NCBI GenBank assembly: GCA_963972195.1
Contig: CAXATH010000001.1
Span: 1 to 64,000 of the forward strand
Length of the DNA: 64,000 nt
Source of the DNA: Litorimonas sp963972195
Lineage (GTDB): Bacteria > Pseudomonadota > Alphaproteobacteria > Caulobacterales > Maricaulaceae
Direction of reading: 5' to 3'
Positions 25,141 through 33,660 of this stretch are shown here, piece by piece (the first letter of the stretch is position 1; each line of letters starts with the position of its first letter). A program made the position numbers and the translations under genes. The notes under the pieces were generated by a model that saw only the letters and a list, made by a program, of their open reading frames with translations, searched no databases and was not told where the DNA came from.

Positions 25141-27059
25141 TGGCCCATCTCGACTCCCTTATCGCAACAGACATCCAAGCCTATTTGCAGGCACAGGAAA
25201 ATAAATCTTATCTTCGCTTCATTACCTGCGGATCGGTAGATGATGGTAAATCCACCCTGATTGGGCGGCTGCTATATGATTCCAAGTTGATCTATGAGGA
25301 CCAACTCGCAAGTATTGAGAAAGACTCGAAAAAGTCCGGCACGCAAGGTGATAAAATGGACCTCGCCCTTCTGGTCGATGGTCTTGCTGCCGAGCGCGAG
25401 CAGGGCATTACGATTGATGTCGCCTATCGATTCTTTTCAACCGATAAACGCAAATTTATCGTTGCGGATACGCCGGGTCATGTCCAATACACACGCAACA
25501 TGGCGACCGGAGCGTCGACCGCGGATGTCGCCATTTTGTTGATTGATGCGCGTTACGGCGTTCAAGAACAGACACGCCGTCATGCCTATATTGCCTCTTT
25601 GCTTGGCATTCGTCATGTTGTGGTTGCGATCAATAAGATGGATCTGAATGGATTTGATCAGTCCGTTTACAACGATATTGAAGTGGACTTTCGAAAGTTT
25701 GCAAAAGACCTTGATTTTAAAGATATTATTTGTGTTCCAATTTCTGCTCTGGACGGGGATAATGTGATCCAGCGTTCCGACCGATCCGGATGGTATCAGG
25801 GACCGACGCTTCTTAGTTATCTGGAAAATGTGGATGTTGAACAGCAATCCCTCGAAGCTCCTTTTCGACTTCCGGTGCAATGGGTTAATCGGCCTAATCT
25901 GGATTTCAGAGGGTTTTCCGGGACGATTGCCGCAGGCGTTATCAATCAGGGGGACGAAATAATCGTTACCCCATCAGGGAAGCGCTCTCGCGTCAAAGAG
26001 ATCGTGACCTTTGACGGCAATAGGAAAACGGCTCGCGAGGACATGGCGGTTACGCTGACTTTGGAAGATGAGATTGATATTTCCCGCGGCGATATGATTT
26101 GCGGGACAGATGCTCCTGCAGAACAAGCGGATCAGTTTCAGGCTAATATTATCTGGATGGACGAGAATAAACTCTTTCCCGGCCGCCAATATCTGCTGAA
26201 AACGACAAATTCAAACACGCCTGCGCGCGTGACGACTTTGAAACACCGTATTGATATTAATGACTTTTCCGAAGTAGCCGCCAAGACCCTCGAACTTAAC
26301 GAGATTGGCGTTGTCAATATTAGCTTGTCCAAACCAATTGCTTTTGACTCGTATAAGAACAACCGCCACACGGGGGCTTTTATCCTGATCGACCGTCAAA
26401 CAAATGCCACGGTTGGGGCAGGTATGTTGAACTTTGCGCTTCGCCGCGCACAAAATGTTGTTTGGCAGGATATGGCCACCGACAAGACTGCCCGCGCAAA
26501 GCAAAAAGGTCAAAAGCCTGCACTGCTCTGGTTTACGGGTCTGTCCGGATCAGGGAAGTCGACGATTGCCAATCTCGTTGACAAACAATTACAGGCGATA
26601 GGTAAGCATACATATACGCTCGACGGAGATAATGTGCGTCATGGTCTGAACCGAGATCTGGGCTTCACCAAAGCGGACCGGGTTGAAAACATTCGCCGCA
26701 TCGGAGAAGTTTCAAAGCTTATGCTCGATGCCGGCCTCATCACAATGGCGGCGTTTATCTCGCCTTATAGAGCCGAACGTCAATCTATTCGTGAATTGCT
26801 CTCCGATGACGAATTTATCGAAATTTTTGTTGATACCCCGCTGGAAGTCGCTGAAGCCCGCGATGTGAAAGGGCTTTACGCCCGTGCCCGCGCAGGTGAA
26901 ATAAAGAATTTCACAGGTATTGATTCTGAATATCAATCTCCCGAGAATGCTGAGATATCCGTCAATACCGTCGATATGAGCGCAGATGAAGCCGCCAAGA
27001 TGATTGTGAATTATCTATTGGAAAGAGGGTATCTGGAGAATCACACCGATGAGCACTGA
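25140..27059 (+). CDS. cysNC: Bifunctional sulfate adenylyltransferase subunit CysN / APS kinase CysC
   Basis: The N-terminal two thirds is CysN, a GTPase that drives APS formation: GSVDDGKSTLIGRLLYD is the P-loop, DTPGHVQYTRN and NKMDL follow, then EF-Tu-like beta domains. From about residue 460 it is CysC, which phosphorylates APS to PAPS: P-loop GLSGSGKST near 466-474, GDNVRHGLN, FISPYRAER. The 639 residues match known CysNC fusions. It overlaps cysD by one base. The product PAPS can serve sulfate reduction or sulfotransferases; no reductase gene is nearby. Confidence 0.97.
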   Translation: MAHLDSLIATDIQAYLQAQENKSYLRFITCGSVDDGKSTLIGRLLYDSKLIYEDQLASIEKDSKKSGTQGDKMDLALLVDGLAAEREQGITIDVAYRFFSTDKRKFIVADTPGHVQYTRNMATGASTADVAILLIDARYGVQEQTRRHAYIASLLGIRHVVVAINKMDLNGFDQSVYNDIEVDFRKFAKDLDFKDIICVPISALDGDNVIQRSDRSGWYQGPTLLSYLENVDVEQQSLEAPFRLPVQWVNRPNLDFRGFSGTIAAGVINQGDEIIVTPSGKRSRVKEIVTFDGNRKTAREDMAVTLTLEDEIDISRGDMICGTDAPAEQADQFQANIIWMDENKLFPGRQYLLKTTNSNTPARVTTLKHRIDINDFSEVAAKTLELNEIGVVNISLSKPIAFDSYKNNRHTGAFILIDRQTNATVGAGMLNFALRRAQNVVWQDMATDKTARAKQKGQKPALLWFTGLSGSGKSTIANLVDKQLQAIGKHTYTLDGDNVRHGLNRDLGFTKADRVENIRRIGEVSKLMLDAGLITMAAFISPYRAERQSIRELLSDDEFIEIFVDTPLEVAEARDVKGLYARARAGEIKNFTGIDSEYQSPENAEISVNTVDMSADEAAKMIVNYLLERGYLENHTDEH

Positions 27060-27086
27060 AGCGAATAGGTAATCGGAGCGATTAAA

Positions 27087-28031
27087 ATGGCTGATTTTGA
27101 TGTATTCAACGGCGACGCAGACGGCATACTGTCGCTTGTACAGTTGCGGCTAGCTGAGCCTCGCGAAGCACAGCTTGTGACCGGGCGGAAGCGAGATATA
27201 GAGCTTCTTAAACGGGTCGATGCAGGAGAGGGTGATCGCGTCACAGTGCTGGATATCTCTTTATCCAAAAACAGGGATTCACTCGAGCGCATACTTACAG
27301 CCGGAGCCGGGGTATATTATTTTGACCATCATCATGCTGACCCTATCCCATCTCATCGAAACTTGGAGACCTTTATTGATACGTCCTCTGAAGTCTGCAC
27401 AGCGTTATTAGTCGATGACTATTTAGGGGAAGCTTATCGCGCCTGGGCCGTTACTGCAGCTTTTGGGGACAATTTTCCGGAACTTGCCCGAAAAAAGGCT
27501 TCGCATCTTGATTTGCCGTTGGAGGCTTTGGAGAGATTAGGTCTCCTTATAAACTATAATGGATATGGCGCTGATTTATCAGACTTACATTTTCATCCCG
27601 AGGCCCTGTTTCGTGAATTGGTAAAATATGAGACCCCTATGGATTTTCTGTCTACCAAAACATCTATCTATTCAAAATTGGAAGCGGGTTATGAAACAGA
27701 CCTGGCCGCCATGCAGGCCGGTAGTGTTGAGCTGGACACAGAAAGTCATTACGCCGTAATTCTTCCCGACGCCGCGTCTTCTCGCCGGATGTCAGGACTT
27801 CATGGCAATGCATTGTCGCAAGCCTTTCCAGACCGGGCACACGCTGTATTGACGCAAATAGTCGGCGGATACCTTGTCAGCCTGCGGGCGCCTCTCACGA
27901 AACGTCAGGGCGCTGACGAACTGGCTATGCAGTTTGAGACAGGTGGGGGTCGAGCCGCTGCGGCGGGAATAAACCATCTGCCCCGCTCAGAATTGGGCAC
28001 ATTTATGCGAGCTTTTCAAAACGCATTTTAA
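27087..28031 (+). CDS. DHH-family phosphoesterase, possible pAp or nano-RNA phosphatase
   Basis: A 314-residue protein with the DHH-family metal motifs in order: DVFNGDADGI (D10, D12), VTVLDIS (about D56), FDHHHAD (D80-H81-H82) and a later aspartate. The C-terminal GGGRAAAAGINHLP resembles the glycine-rich DHHA1 substrate-binding loop. Relatives include NrnA, which hydrolyses short RNA and 3'-phosphoadenosine 5'-phosphate (pAp). As pAp is released whenever PAPS is used and this gene lies 27 bp after cysNC, pAp removal is an attractive inferred role. Other DHH functions remain possible. Confidence 0.8.
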   Translation: MADFDVFNGDADGILSLVQLRLAEPREAQLVTGRKRDIELLKRVDAGEGDRVTVLDISLSKNRDSLERILTAGAGVYYFDHHHADPIPSHRNLETFIDTSSEVCTALLVDDYLGEAYRAWAVTAAFGDNFPELARKKASHLDLPLEALERLGLLINYNGYGADLSDLHFHPEALFRELVKYETPMDFLSTKTSIYSKLEAGYETDLAAMQAGSVELDTESHYAVILPDAASSRRMSGLHGNALSQAFPDRAHAVLTQIVGGYLVSLRAPLTKRQGADELAMQFETGGGRAAAAGINHLPRSELGTFMRAFQNAF

Positions 28032-28077
28032 ATAGATCGTGACTTGCACTTTATCCCTGGAAACGAGAGTGTGAGTT

Positions 28078-28845
28078 ATGAAAAGTGAGAAGATTTCTTT
28101 CCAAGGCGCTTTTGGCGATACACTCTCTGCACGGCTTGATCGCCCTGAAGAGAGAGCGGTCAAAGGCTGGGTATTGTTCGCGCATGGTTTTTCAATTGGA
28201 AAAGACCTAAAGCCAATCCGCACGATCTCAAAAGCTCTGGTGGAAGAGGGCTACGGTATGTTGCGATTTGATTTTACCGGGCTGGGTCAGTCGGACGGAA
28301 ATTTTTCAGATACGAATTTTTCTTCCAATGTGGCTGACATTCTGGCCGCAGCCAAATATCTTCGCGAAAACGAAATGCCGCCCTGTATTCTGATTGGTCA
28401 TAGTTTTGGCGGAACGGCGGCGCTCAAAGTCGCTGATGAAATTCCTGAATGCAAGGCCGTCGCCACAATTGGTGCCCCTTGTGACACGACCCACATCGTA
28501 CATCAATTTGCGGACCAGCTAGAGGAAATTGAAGAAGAAGGAGAGGCCAAAGTCCTGCTCGGCGGTCGTCCTTTTATTATTAAAGAGCAATTTCTGGATG
28601 ATATAGAAAATCAAGATATTGCTATGGAAATTGGGGACCTGCCTCAGGCACTTTTAATCTTTCATTCCCCCCAAGACGCCGTTGTGGGTATCGAAAATGC
28701 GGCGCATATTTATGCAATGGCAAAGCATCCCAAAAGCTTTGTAAGTCTGGACGGAGCGGATCACTTGTTGCTAAGGAACTCTAAGGATGCTGATTATGTC
28801 GGACGGGTTTTGGCCGCTTGGTCTTCCCGTTATATTTCCGATTAG
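28078..28845 (+). CDS. Alpha/beta-hydrolase
   Basis: A 255-residue cytoplasmic hydrolase with GHSFGG (nucleophile S109), oxyanion region FAHGFSIGKD, DAVVGIENA acid region and a DGADHLLL histidine near the C-terminus. It resembles the hydrolase half of proteins that fuse this domain to OsmC, but the OsmC half is absent here. It follows the DHH gene by 46 bp on the same strand and may be part of the cys transcript. The substrate is unknown. Confidence 0.85.
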   Translation: MKSEKISFQGAFGDTLSARLDRPEERAVKGWVLFAHGFSIGKDLKPIRTISKALVEEGYGMLRFDFTGLGQSDGNFSDTNFSSNVADILAAAKYLRENEMPPCILIGHSFGGTAALKVADEIPECKAVATIGAPCDTTHIVHQFADQLEEIEEEGEAKVLLGGRPFIIKEQFLDDIENQDIAMEIGDLPQALLIFHSPQDAVVGIENAAHIYAMAKHPKSFVSLDGADHLLLRNSKDADYVGRVLAAWSSRYISD

Positions 28846-28873
28846 GGCTTTAGGCATTTAAGAATTTATCTCA

Positions 28874-28911
28874 TAAAAAAAGCGCCTCATAATTCAATAT
28901 GAGAACGCTTT
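28874..28911 (-). terminator. Rho-independent terminator of the CsbD pair
   Basis: On the minus strand AAGCGTTCTCATA and TATGAGGCGCTT pair around TTGAAT and run into seven T residues. It lies about 20 bp after the second CsbD gene and also sits just past the end of the convergent hydrolase. Confidence 0.85.
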
Positions 28912-28930
28912 GTATAGTTATCTGAAAAAG

Positions 28931-29113
28931 CTACGACCCAATATCAACTTTTAAAGCATCTTTGGCATCTCCAATAGCTTCTTGGATGTCTCCTTTGGCC
29001 TTCTGAAGTTTACCTTTTGCTGTCAATGACTTGTCACCAGTGGCTTCACCGATTTTTTCTTTTATTTTGCCATCTTGTTTATTGGCTTTGGCTTTTTCGT
29101 GATCGTCGGTCAT
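28931..29113 (-). CDS. CsbD-family stress protein
   Basis: A 60-residue hydrophilic protein of the CsbD type, a family induced by general stress in many bacteria and of unknown mechanism. It shows the KQDGKIKEKIGEATGDKSL then KGKLQKAKGDIQEAIGDAK repeat pattern, rich in lysine, alanine and glutamate and probably helical or disordered. It follows a second CsbD gene by three bases, so the two are co-transcribed and probably arose by duplication. Confidence 0.88.
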   Translation of the reverse strand: MTDDHEKAKANKQDGKIKEKIGEATGDKSLTAKGKLQKAKGDIQEAIGDAKDALKVDIGS

Positions 29114-29116
29114 GGC

Positions 29117-29296
29117 TTATTTTGTGGCCTTTTTGATGGCATCTTTCGTATCACCAATGGCTTCTTGTGCTTCACCTTTGGCCTGCTGATATTTGCCTTT
29201 GGCTTCTAAGCTTTTATCATCCATCGCTTCGCCGGCTTTTTCTTTCGCTTTGCCAGCAGCTTTGTTTCCGGCTGATTTTACATGTTCTTTTTCCAT
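29117..29296 (-). CDS. Second CsbD-family stress protein
   Basis: A 59-codon gene: it begins MEKEHVKSAGNKAAGKAKEK and ends in AIGDTKDAIKKATK, closely parallel to the next gene downstream. The ATG has an excellent AAAGGAG ribosome site eight bases upstream. Shared blocks are the KSLEAKGKYQQAKGE and EAIGD stretches. Of the pair this one comes first and has the better start, so it is probably the more highly made. Function as for the family: general stress, mechanism unknown. Confidence 0.88.
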   Translation of the reverse strand: MEKEHVKSAGNKAAGKAKEKAGEAMDDKSLEAKGKYQQAKGEAQEAIGDTKDAIKKATK

Positions 29297-29391
29297 TTAA
29301 ATGTCTCCTTTCATTAGACACCAATACTACGTGTTTGCCCCCGCTCTCGTTCCGTTAAGACTATTTTTGTGTCCAAAGTGTAAGGGAGGGC

Positions 29392-30594
29392 ATGATTTCG
29401 CCCGCCAAACCCGCAAAAGTGAAAGCCAAATTGGCCTCGCGTCCCTATTTTGCTGCGTTAGACGGCTTCAGAGGTTTGTTCGCTGTCTTGATTGCCGTTC
29501 ATCACACGAATTGGTTCTCTTATCTGAATTACCGTACATTCATCGATGACGCCTTTTTCATGCTCGACATGTTTTTTGCGTTTTCCGGTTTTTTGATGTT
29601 TACCCTTTACCGCAATCATTTGCACAATCGTGCGCAAGCTCAATCCTTTATCGGCAAACGCTTTGCGCGTTTATATCCGCTCCATCTATTCACTTTTGGA
29701 TTGTTCTTCGCCTTCGCCATGTTCAGGCTCTGGGCGCACAAGGCCGGATTGGCGACGCATGAATCAGGAGAGATACTCCCATTCTCGCCGGAGGCGGCCG
29801 ACAATTGGTGGTCTGCTTTCACCAATCTGACGCTCACGCACTCTATGGGGCTGAATGATTCTCTAAGTTTCAATGCCCCAAGTTGGACGATCAGTGTCGA
29901 GTTTTTCGCCTATTTTGTATTTGCCGGTATGATGCTCTGGGCGCCGCCGAAAAGGCTCTGGCATTTCGGACTCATGGCGTTGGGCGTCGCCGGAGCTTAC
30001 ATGGTTTTGTATCAACTCAAGTCCAATATGGATATTACCTATGACTATGGATTCCTGCGGTGCCTTGGCGGTTTTTTCACGGGCGTGCTCGGCGCTTGGG
30101 CTTTTGCAAAGGTCAGAGCTTGGCAAAAGGATAGAGAAAAATCCATTTCCCCGAAGGCCGCGTCTGTATTGGAAATAGCTTATCTCGTCATTTGCTCCGT
30201 GTTCATCTATTTTTCCAGCGGAGCGCTTCAATTTTTCGCGGCGCCGCTAATTTTTGGCTTTGTCGTTTTATTTGCTCTCGACGGGGGGTATATTTCGAAA
30301 TTCATGGGATTGCCCGTATTTCGCTATCTCGCGAAGATTTCCTACTCCGTTTACATGAATCATTTTTTCCTGGCGATAATCTTCGGCGTTATCGGCACGC
30401 GGTTGTTTCCTGGAATTGTTAGCGGAGGGGACGGGTCAGGCTTGGTCGGCGATCTCTACCTAATACCTTATCTGGCGGCCGTGATCGTTATGTCCCATTT
30501 CACCTATCATCTTATTGAAGTTCCGGGGGGCAGGTGGATCGGCGATCGGCTCAAACCCAGAAGGGCAGCGGCGAGAACCGCAGCCCGGACTTGA
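29392..30594 (+). CDS. Acyltransferase-3 family (OafA/YrhL-type) membrane protein
   Basis: Integral membrane acyltransferases of this family move acetyl or other acyl groups onto sugars of surface polysaccharides. The 400-residue protein has about ten helices; ALDGFRGLFAVLIAVHH carries the conserved catalytic-region histidine, and RFARLYPLHLF is the expected RxxRxxP-like block. A GGGAGGGC ribosome site precedes the ATG. It is near a sulfotransferase, glycosyltransferase and rhamnose genes, so decoration of an exported glycan is a fair inference. Confidence 0.9.
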   Translation: MISPAKPAKVKAKLASRPYFAALDGFRGLFAVLIAVHHTNWFSYLNYRTFIDDAFFMLDMFFAFSGFLMFTLYRNHLHNRAQAQSFIGKRFARLYPLHLFTFGLFFAFAMFRLWAHKAGLATHESGEILPFSPEAADNWWSAFTNLTLTHSMGLNDSLSFNAPSWTISVEFFAYFVFAGMMLWAPPKRLWHFGLMALGVAGAYMVLYQLKSNMDITYDYGFLRCLGGFFTGVLGAWAFAKVRAWQKDREKSISPKAASVLEIAYLVICSVFIYFSSGALQFFAAPLIFGFVVLFALDGGYISKFMGLPVFRYLAKISYSVYMNHFFLAIIFGVIGTRLFPGIVSGGDGSGLVGDLYLIPYLAAVIVMSHFTYHLIEVPGGRWIGDRLKPRRAAARTAART

Positions 30595-30645
30595 GTTTAA
30601 AGGCAGGCTGGTCTAACGGCTTGCCGACTTAAAAAGGACGATAAA

Positions 30646-31107
30646 ATGGCCTCTGACCGCTATAATGACTTGGACCAGCTAGGACAAAATAATACTCTTC
30701 CGCAATCGCCTGATGAGGCGGTTCTGGAGCGGGTCAAAAATCCTTGTCCTGAACCCTATATGGTGCGTTTGGTCGCGCCTGAATTTACCTCTATCTGTCC
30801 AGTGACAGGTCAACCGGATTTTGCCCACTTGGTCGTCGATTATTGTCCAAACGAATGGATTGTGGAGAGTAAGGCCTTCAAACTTTTCTTGGGAAGTTTT
30901 CGTAATCACGGTGATTTCCACGAAGCCTGCACAACGGGTATTGGCCGCCGCCTTGTCAAAGAGATCGAGCCGACATGGCTGCGCATCGGCGGCTACTGGT
31001 ATCCCCGCGGCGGCATACCTATTGACGTCTTTTATCAACACGGCAAAGCGCCTGAAGGTGTTTGGATTCCGGATCAAGGCGTCCCTCCCTATAGAGGTCG
31101 CGGCTAG
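30646..31107 (+). CDS. queF: NADPH-dependent 7-cyano-7-deazaguanine reductase
   Basis: Reduces preQ0 to preQ1 in queuosine synthesis, the tRNA wobble modification. The short, unimodular type I form of 153 residues: catalytic cysteine C51 and aspartate D58 lie in FTSICPVTGQPD, the substrate-binding ESKAFKLFLGSFRNHGDFHE block follows. An AAGGA ribosome site precedes the ATG. I looked for a preQ1 riboswitch in the 50-bp leader and saw none. A GGGCG/CGCCC hairpin 40 bp after the stop may help end transcription. Confidence 0.96.
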   Translation: MASDRYNDLDQLGQNNTLPQSPDEAVLERVKNPCPEPYMVRLVAPEFTSICPVTGQPDFAHLVVDYCPNEWIVESKAFKLFLGSFRNHGDFHEACTTGIGRRLVKEIEPTWLRIGGYWYPRGGIPIDVFYQHGKAPEGVWIPDQGVPPYRGRG

Positions 31108-31244
31108 AGCGACTTCAGTTATCGGGAAAGAAGTTCGTTGAAAAGGCTGGGCGGGTACAGTCGCTTTACGCCCGACCTTTACTCCGCTAACCCGTAATTC
31201 ATGCTAAATCTCGTACATCAAAAAATAACCCGCGAGGAATTTTT

Positions 31245-31946
31245 ATGCCGGTAACTCCACCCGTTATGATTATGGGAATGCATCGCTCTGGAACCTCCTG
31301 CCTGACAGGGTGCTTGGAACAAGCTGGATTATATCTTGGGAATGTGAATACTGAAGCTGGCTTTAACAAGAAAGGGAACCGAGAAAATAGAGATATCATG
31401 ACTCTTCATGATCAAATCCTTAAGCGTGTTGGAGCGTCTTGGGATAATCCGCCAGATCATTCGCCTGACTGGACTTCATCGGAAATATCGGCTTTGAAAT
31501 CTCTTCTCGAAGATTATGAAGGCAAGGAAAAATGGGGGGTTAAAGACCCCAGAAGCCTGTTTACATTAAAGGGCTGGGAAAGCGTGACCGCGCCAAAGTT
31601 TGTGGGGACTTTCAGGCATCCAAAAGAAGTAGCGGATTCGTTGGTTTACAGAGCCAAGTCTTGGGCCCAGCCGATGGAAATTGAAAAAGCCTACGGGTTA
31701 TGGGCCGATTACAATTCGAGACTTTTGGAAATTCATTCCACGCAACCATTCGACATTATACGGTATGATATTGATTTGGTGAGCTACCACGAGAAACTCA
31801 CTCAGATAACGGGCCGATTAAATTTGGAAATGGCCGCCTCAAATGACTTCCGGGATGAACGATTGCATAATCAGCAAGTCGAAGAAGAAAGCGTTCCAAC
31901 AAATATAAAGCATATTTGGGAGGCGTTAAATGACATCGCCATCTAA
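31245..31946 (+). CDS. Sulfotransferase-family protein
   Basis: A 233-residue protein with the PAPS-binding P-loop-like motif GMHRSGTS at residues 11-18, and a later VKDPRSLFTLKGW and FRHPKEVADSL, the 3'-phosphate-binding region typical of sulfotransferases. These enzymes move sulfate from PAPS to carbohydrates, lipids or peptides. It overlaps the following glycosyltransferase by 17 bp, so the acceptor is probably a sugar in the same pathway. The PAPS-forming cysDNC genes are about 4 kb upstream. The acceptor itself cannot be deduced. Confidence 0.85.
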   Translation: MPVTPPVMIMGMHRSGTSCLTGCLEQAGLYLGNVNTEAGFNKKGNRENRDIMTLHDQILKRVGASWDNPPDHSPDWTSSEISALKSLLEDYEGKEKWGVKDPRSLFTLKGWESVTAPKFVGTFRHPKEVADSLVYRAKSWAQPMEIEKAYGLWADYNSRLLEIHSTQPFDIIRYDIDLVSYHEKLTQITGRLNLEMAASNDFRDERLHNQQVEEESVPTNIKHIWEALNDIAI

Positions 31947-32886
31947 CTCTGATCGACCTCTTATTACCGTCATTATCATTTCCTATAATATGGCGAGGGA
32001 AGTGCCGCGTACGGTACAGTCGTTTCTGCCGCCATATCAGAAGAATATCTCCAACGATGACATAGAGATTATCGTTATGGAGAATGGTTCCAGCGCGCCG
32101 ATCGATCCAGAGATCGTGCGGGGCTGGCCGGAATGTGTCCGCTATATACAAGTCAAAGATCCGAAGCCTTCGCCAGCTAATGCACTCAACCAAGGCGTTG
32201 CAATGGCCAGAGGGGAGTGGGTGTGCCCGGTAATTGATGGTGCGCGAATGATTACCCCCGGCGTGATTCACCAATCTCACACGCTCATGAGGGCGCATCA
32301 AAACCCTGTCATTGCGACAATTGGCTATCACTTAGGGCATAAAACTCAGCAGGAAAATGTCTTGGACGGTTATAATCAGGCCGAGGAGGACGCTCTGCTG
32401 GAGTCAATCGGCTGGCCGAACAATGCGTATAATCTCTTTAAAATTTCTAGCTTAGGGGGGTCAGCCAAAGGGGGGTGGCTCTCTAAGATTGCGGAAAGCA
32501 ATGTACTTATTCTCAAAAAGGACTTTTACCTTTCGATTGGCGGCTATGATGAGCGGTTCGACACCCCCGGCGGCGGACTGGTAAATTTGGATTTCTTCAA
32601 AAGAAGCGTAGAGCATGAAAGCAGCCAATACGTCATGTTGTTAGGAGAAGGGAGCTTTCATCAATACCATGGAGGGGTGACCACATCTCGCGCCGTCAAC
32701 TTGCCGAGCCTCGAGAACAAGAAAAAGACGACTTGGGAGCTATATTCTGAAGAATATATAGGTATCCGAGGGGAGGCATATAAAGTTCCTCAAGAGGTTC
32801 CGTTTGTCTATGGGAAAGCCACTCCCGTGGTGCGCACTCAAACGATAGAAGCCGCATTATATATCAATTCATTGCAGTCGAAATAG
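31930..32886 (+). CDS. Family 2 glycosyltransferase
   Basis: A GT-A fold transferase of 318 residues: TVIIISYNMAREVPRTVQSF nucleotide-sugar-binding start, DIEIIVMENGSS, and a GEWVCPVIDGARM region at the position of the usual DxD motif. It has no membrane helices. It begins inside the sulfotransferase gene with a GGGAGGCG ribosome site, showing coupling. With the rml genes directly downstream, it probably adds a sugar to a surface polysaccharide; donor and acceptor are unknown. Confidence 0.88.
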   Translation: MTSPSNSDRPLITVIIISYNMAREVPRTVQSFLPPYQKNISNDDIEIIVMENGSSAPIDPEIVRGWPECVRYIQVKDPKPSPANALNQGVAMARGEWVCPVIDGARMITPGVIHQSHTLMRAHQNPVIATIGYHLGHKTQQENVLDGYNQAEEDALLESIGWPNNAYNLFKISSLGGSAKGGWLSKIAESNVLILKKDFYLSIGGYDERFDTPGGGLVNLDFFKRSVEHESSQYVMLLGEGSFHQYHGGVTTSRAVNLPSLENKKKTTWELYSEEYIGIRGEAYKVPQEVPFVYGKATPVVRTQTIEAALYINSLQSK

Positions 32887-33020
32887 CGCCGTAGAAATCT
32901 GAGCCTGATAATTCGTCACATCTTTTTAAGATAAGGGATATAGCTAAGTTCGGAGCTTTCTGAGCAATAGTTTCCGCTTAATATTTCACCCAGCGTTAGG
33001 CCTAGACCCTTGTACCTTTG

Positions 33021-33026
33021 TATAAT
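33021..33026 (+). promoter_or_regulatory. Likely -10 element for the rml operon
   Basis: A perfect TATAAT lies 41 bp before the rmlC start codon in the 180-bp gap after the glycosyltransferase. No clear -35 is present at the standard spacing, so a second activator or extended -10 would be needed. This would make the rml genes independent of the sulfotransferase pair. Confidence 0.35.
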
Positions 33027-33066
33027 ACTAGAGTCCAAATTTTGACGGGATAGGTTTTGTCTAACC

Positions 33067-33621
33067 ATGCAATTTGAAACAACCGACCTTGCTGATGTCT
33101 GGCTTATCACGCCAAAGCGATTCTCTGACGACAGAGGGTATTTTAGCGAAACCTTCAGGCAAGATTTGTTTCAGGACGTTATCGGTAAAAAAGTCGATTT
33201 TGTTCAAGACAATTTCTCTCGTTCAAATCTAAAAGGAACCCTCCGGGGCCTGCATTTCCAATCCCCTCCATTCGCGCAAGGCAAACTTGTCCGATGCATG
33301 CGAGGACGAATTCAGGATGTAGCGATCGATATCCGAAAAGGCTCGAAGACTTTTGGACAATCTGTGTCATTTGAACTCTCTGAGGAGAATGGACATCAGC
33401 TCTGGATACCGGAAGGATTTCTTCATGGTTTCTGCACATTGGAAGACAACTGCGATGTCGCTTACAAGTGTACTAATTACTACTCACCTGAATGTGACGC
33501 CAATATACGATGGAATGACCCGACGCTGAACGTGAATTGGGATCTAGATAACGGGAAGGTTGTCGTATCTGAAAAAGATAAGGCGGCTCCCTATTTTGAA
33601 GAGTTCACCTCGCCCTTCTAA
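33067..33621 (+). CDS. rmlC: dTDP-4-dehydrorhamnose 3,5-epimerase
   Basis: Third enzyme of dTDP-L-rhamnose synthesis. The 184-residue cupin shows GTLRGLHFQSPP with the catalytic histidine, CMRGRIQDVAIDIRKGS, and the WIPEGFLHGF region with the second active-site block. It leads a four-gene set rmlC-rmlB-rmlD-rmlA in one direction with small gaps (39, 3 and 5 bp), which together make activated rhamnose for surface glycan. Confidence 0.96.
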   Translation: MQFETTDLADVWLITPKRFSDDRGYFSETFRQDLFQDVIGKKVDFVQDNFSRSNLKGTLRGLHFQSPPFAQGKLVRCMRGRIQDVAIDIRKGSKTFGQSVSFELSEENGHQLWIPEGFLHGFCTLEDNCDVAYKCTNYYSPECDANIRWNDPTLNVNWDLDNGKVVVSEKDKAAPYFEEFTSPF

Positions 33622-33660
33622 GGGGCTATAGAGGTTTTTCTAAAAACCATTGGAGACAAC

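Noticed and set aside
30595..30645. Possible preQ1 riboswitch before queF
   Set aside because: The 50-bp leader has a short GGCAGGC/GCTTGCC stem but lacks the A-rich pseudoknot tail and conserved C-rich element of preQ1 riboswitches.
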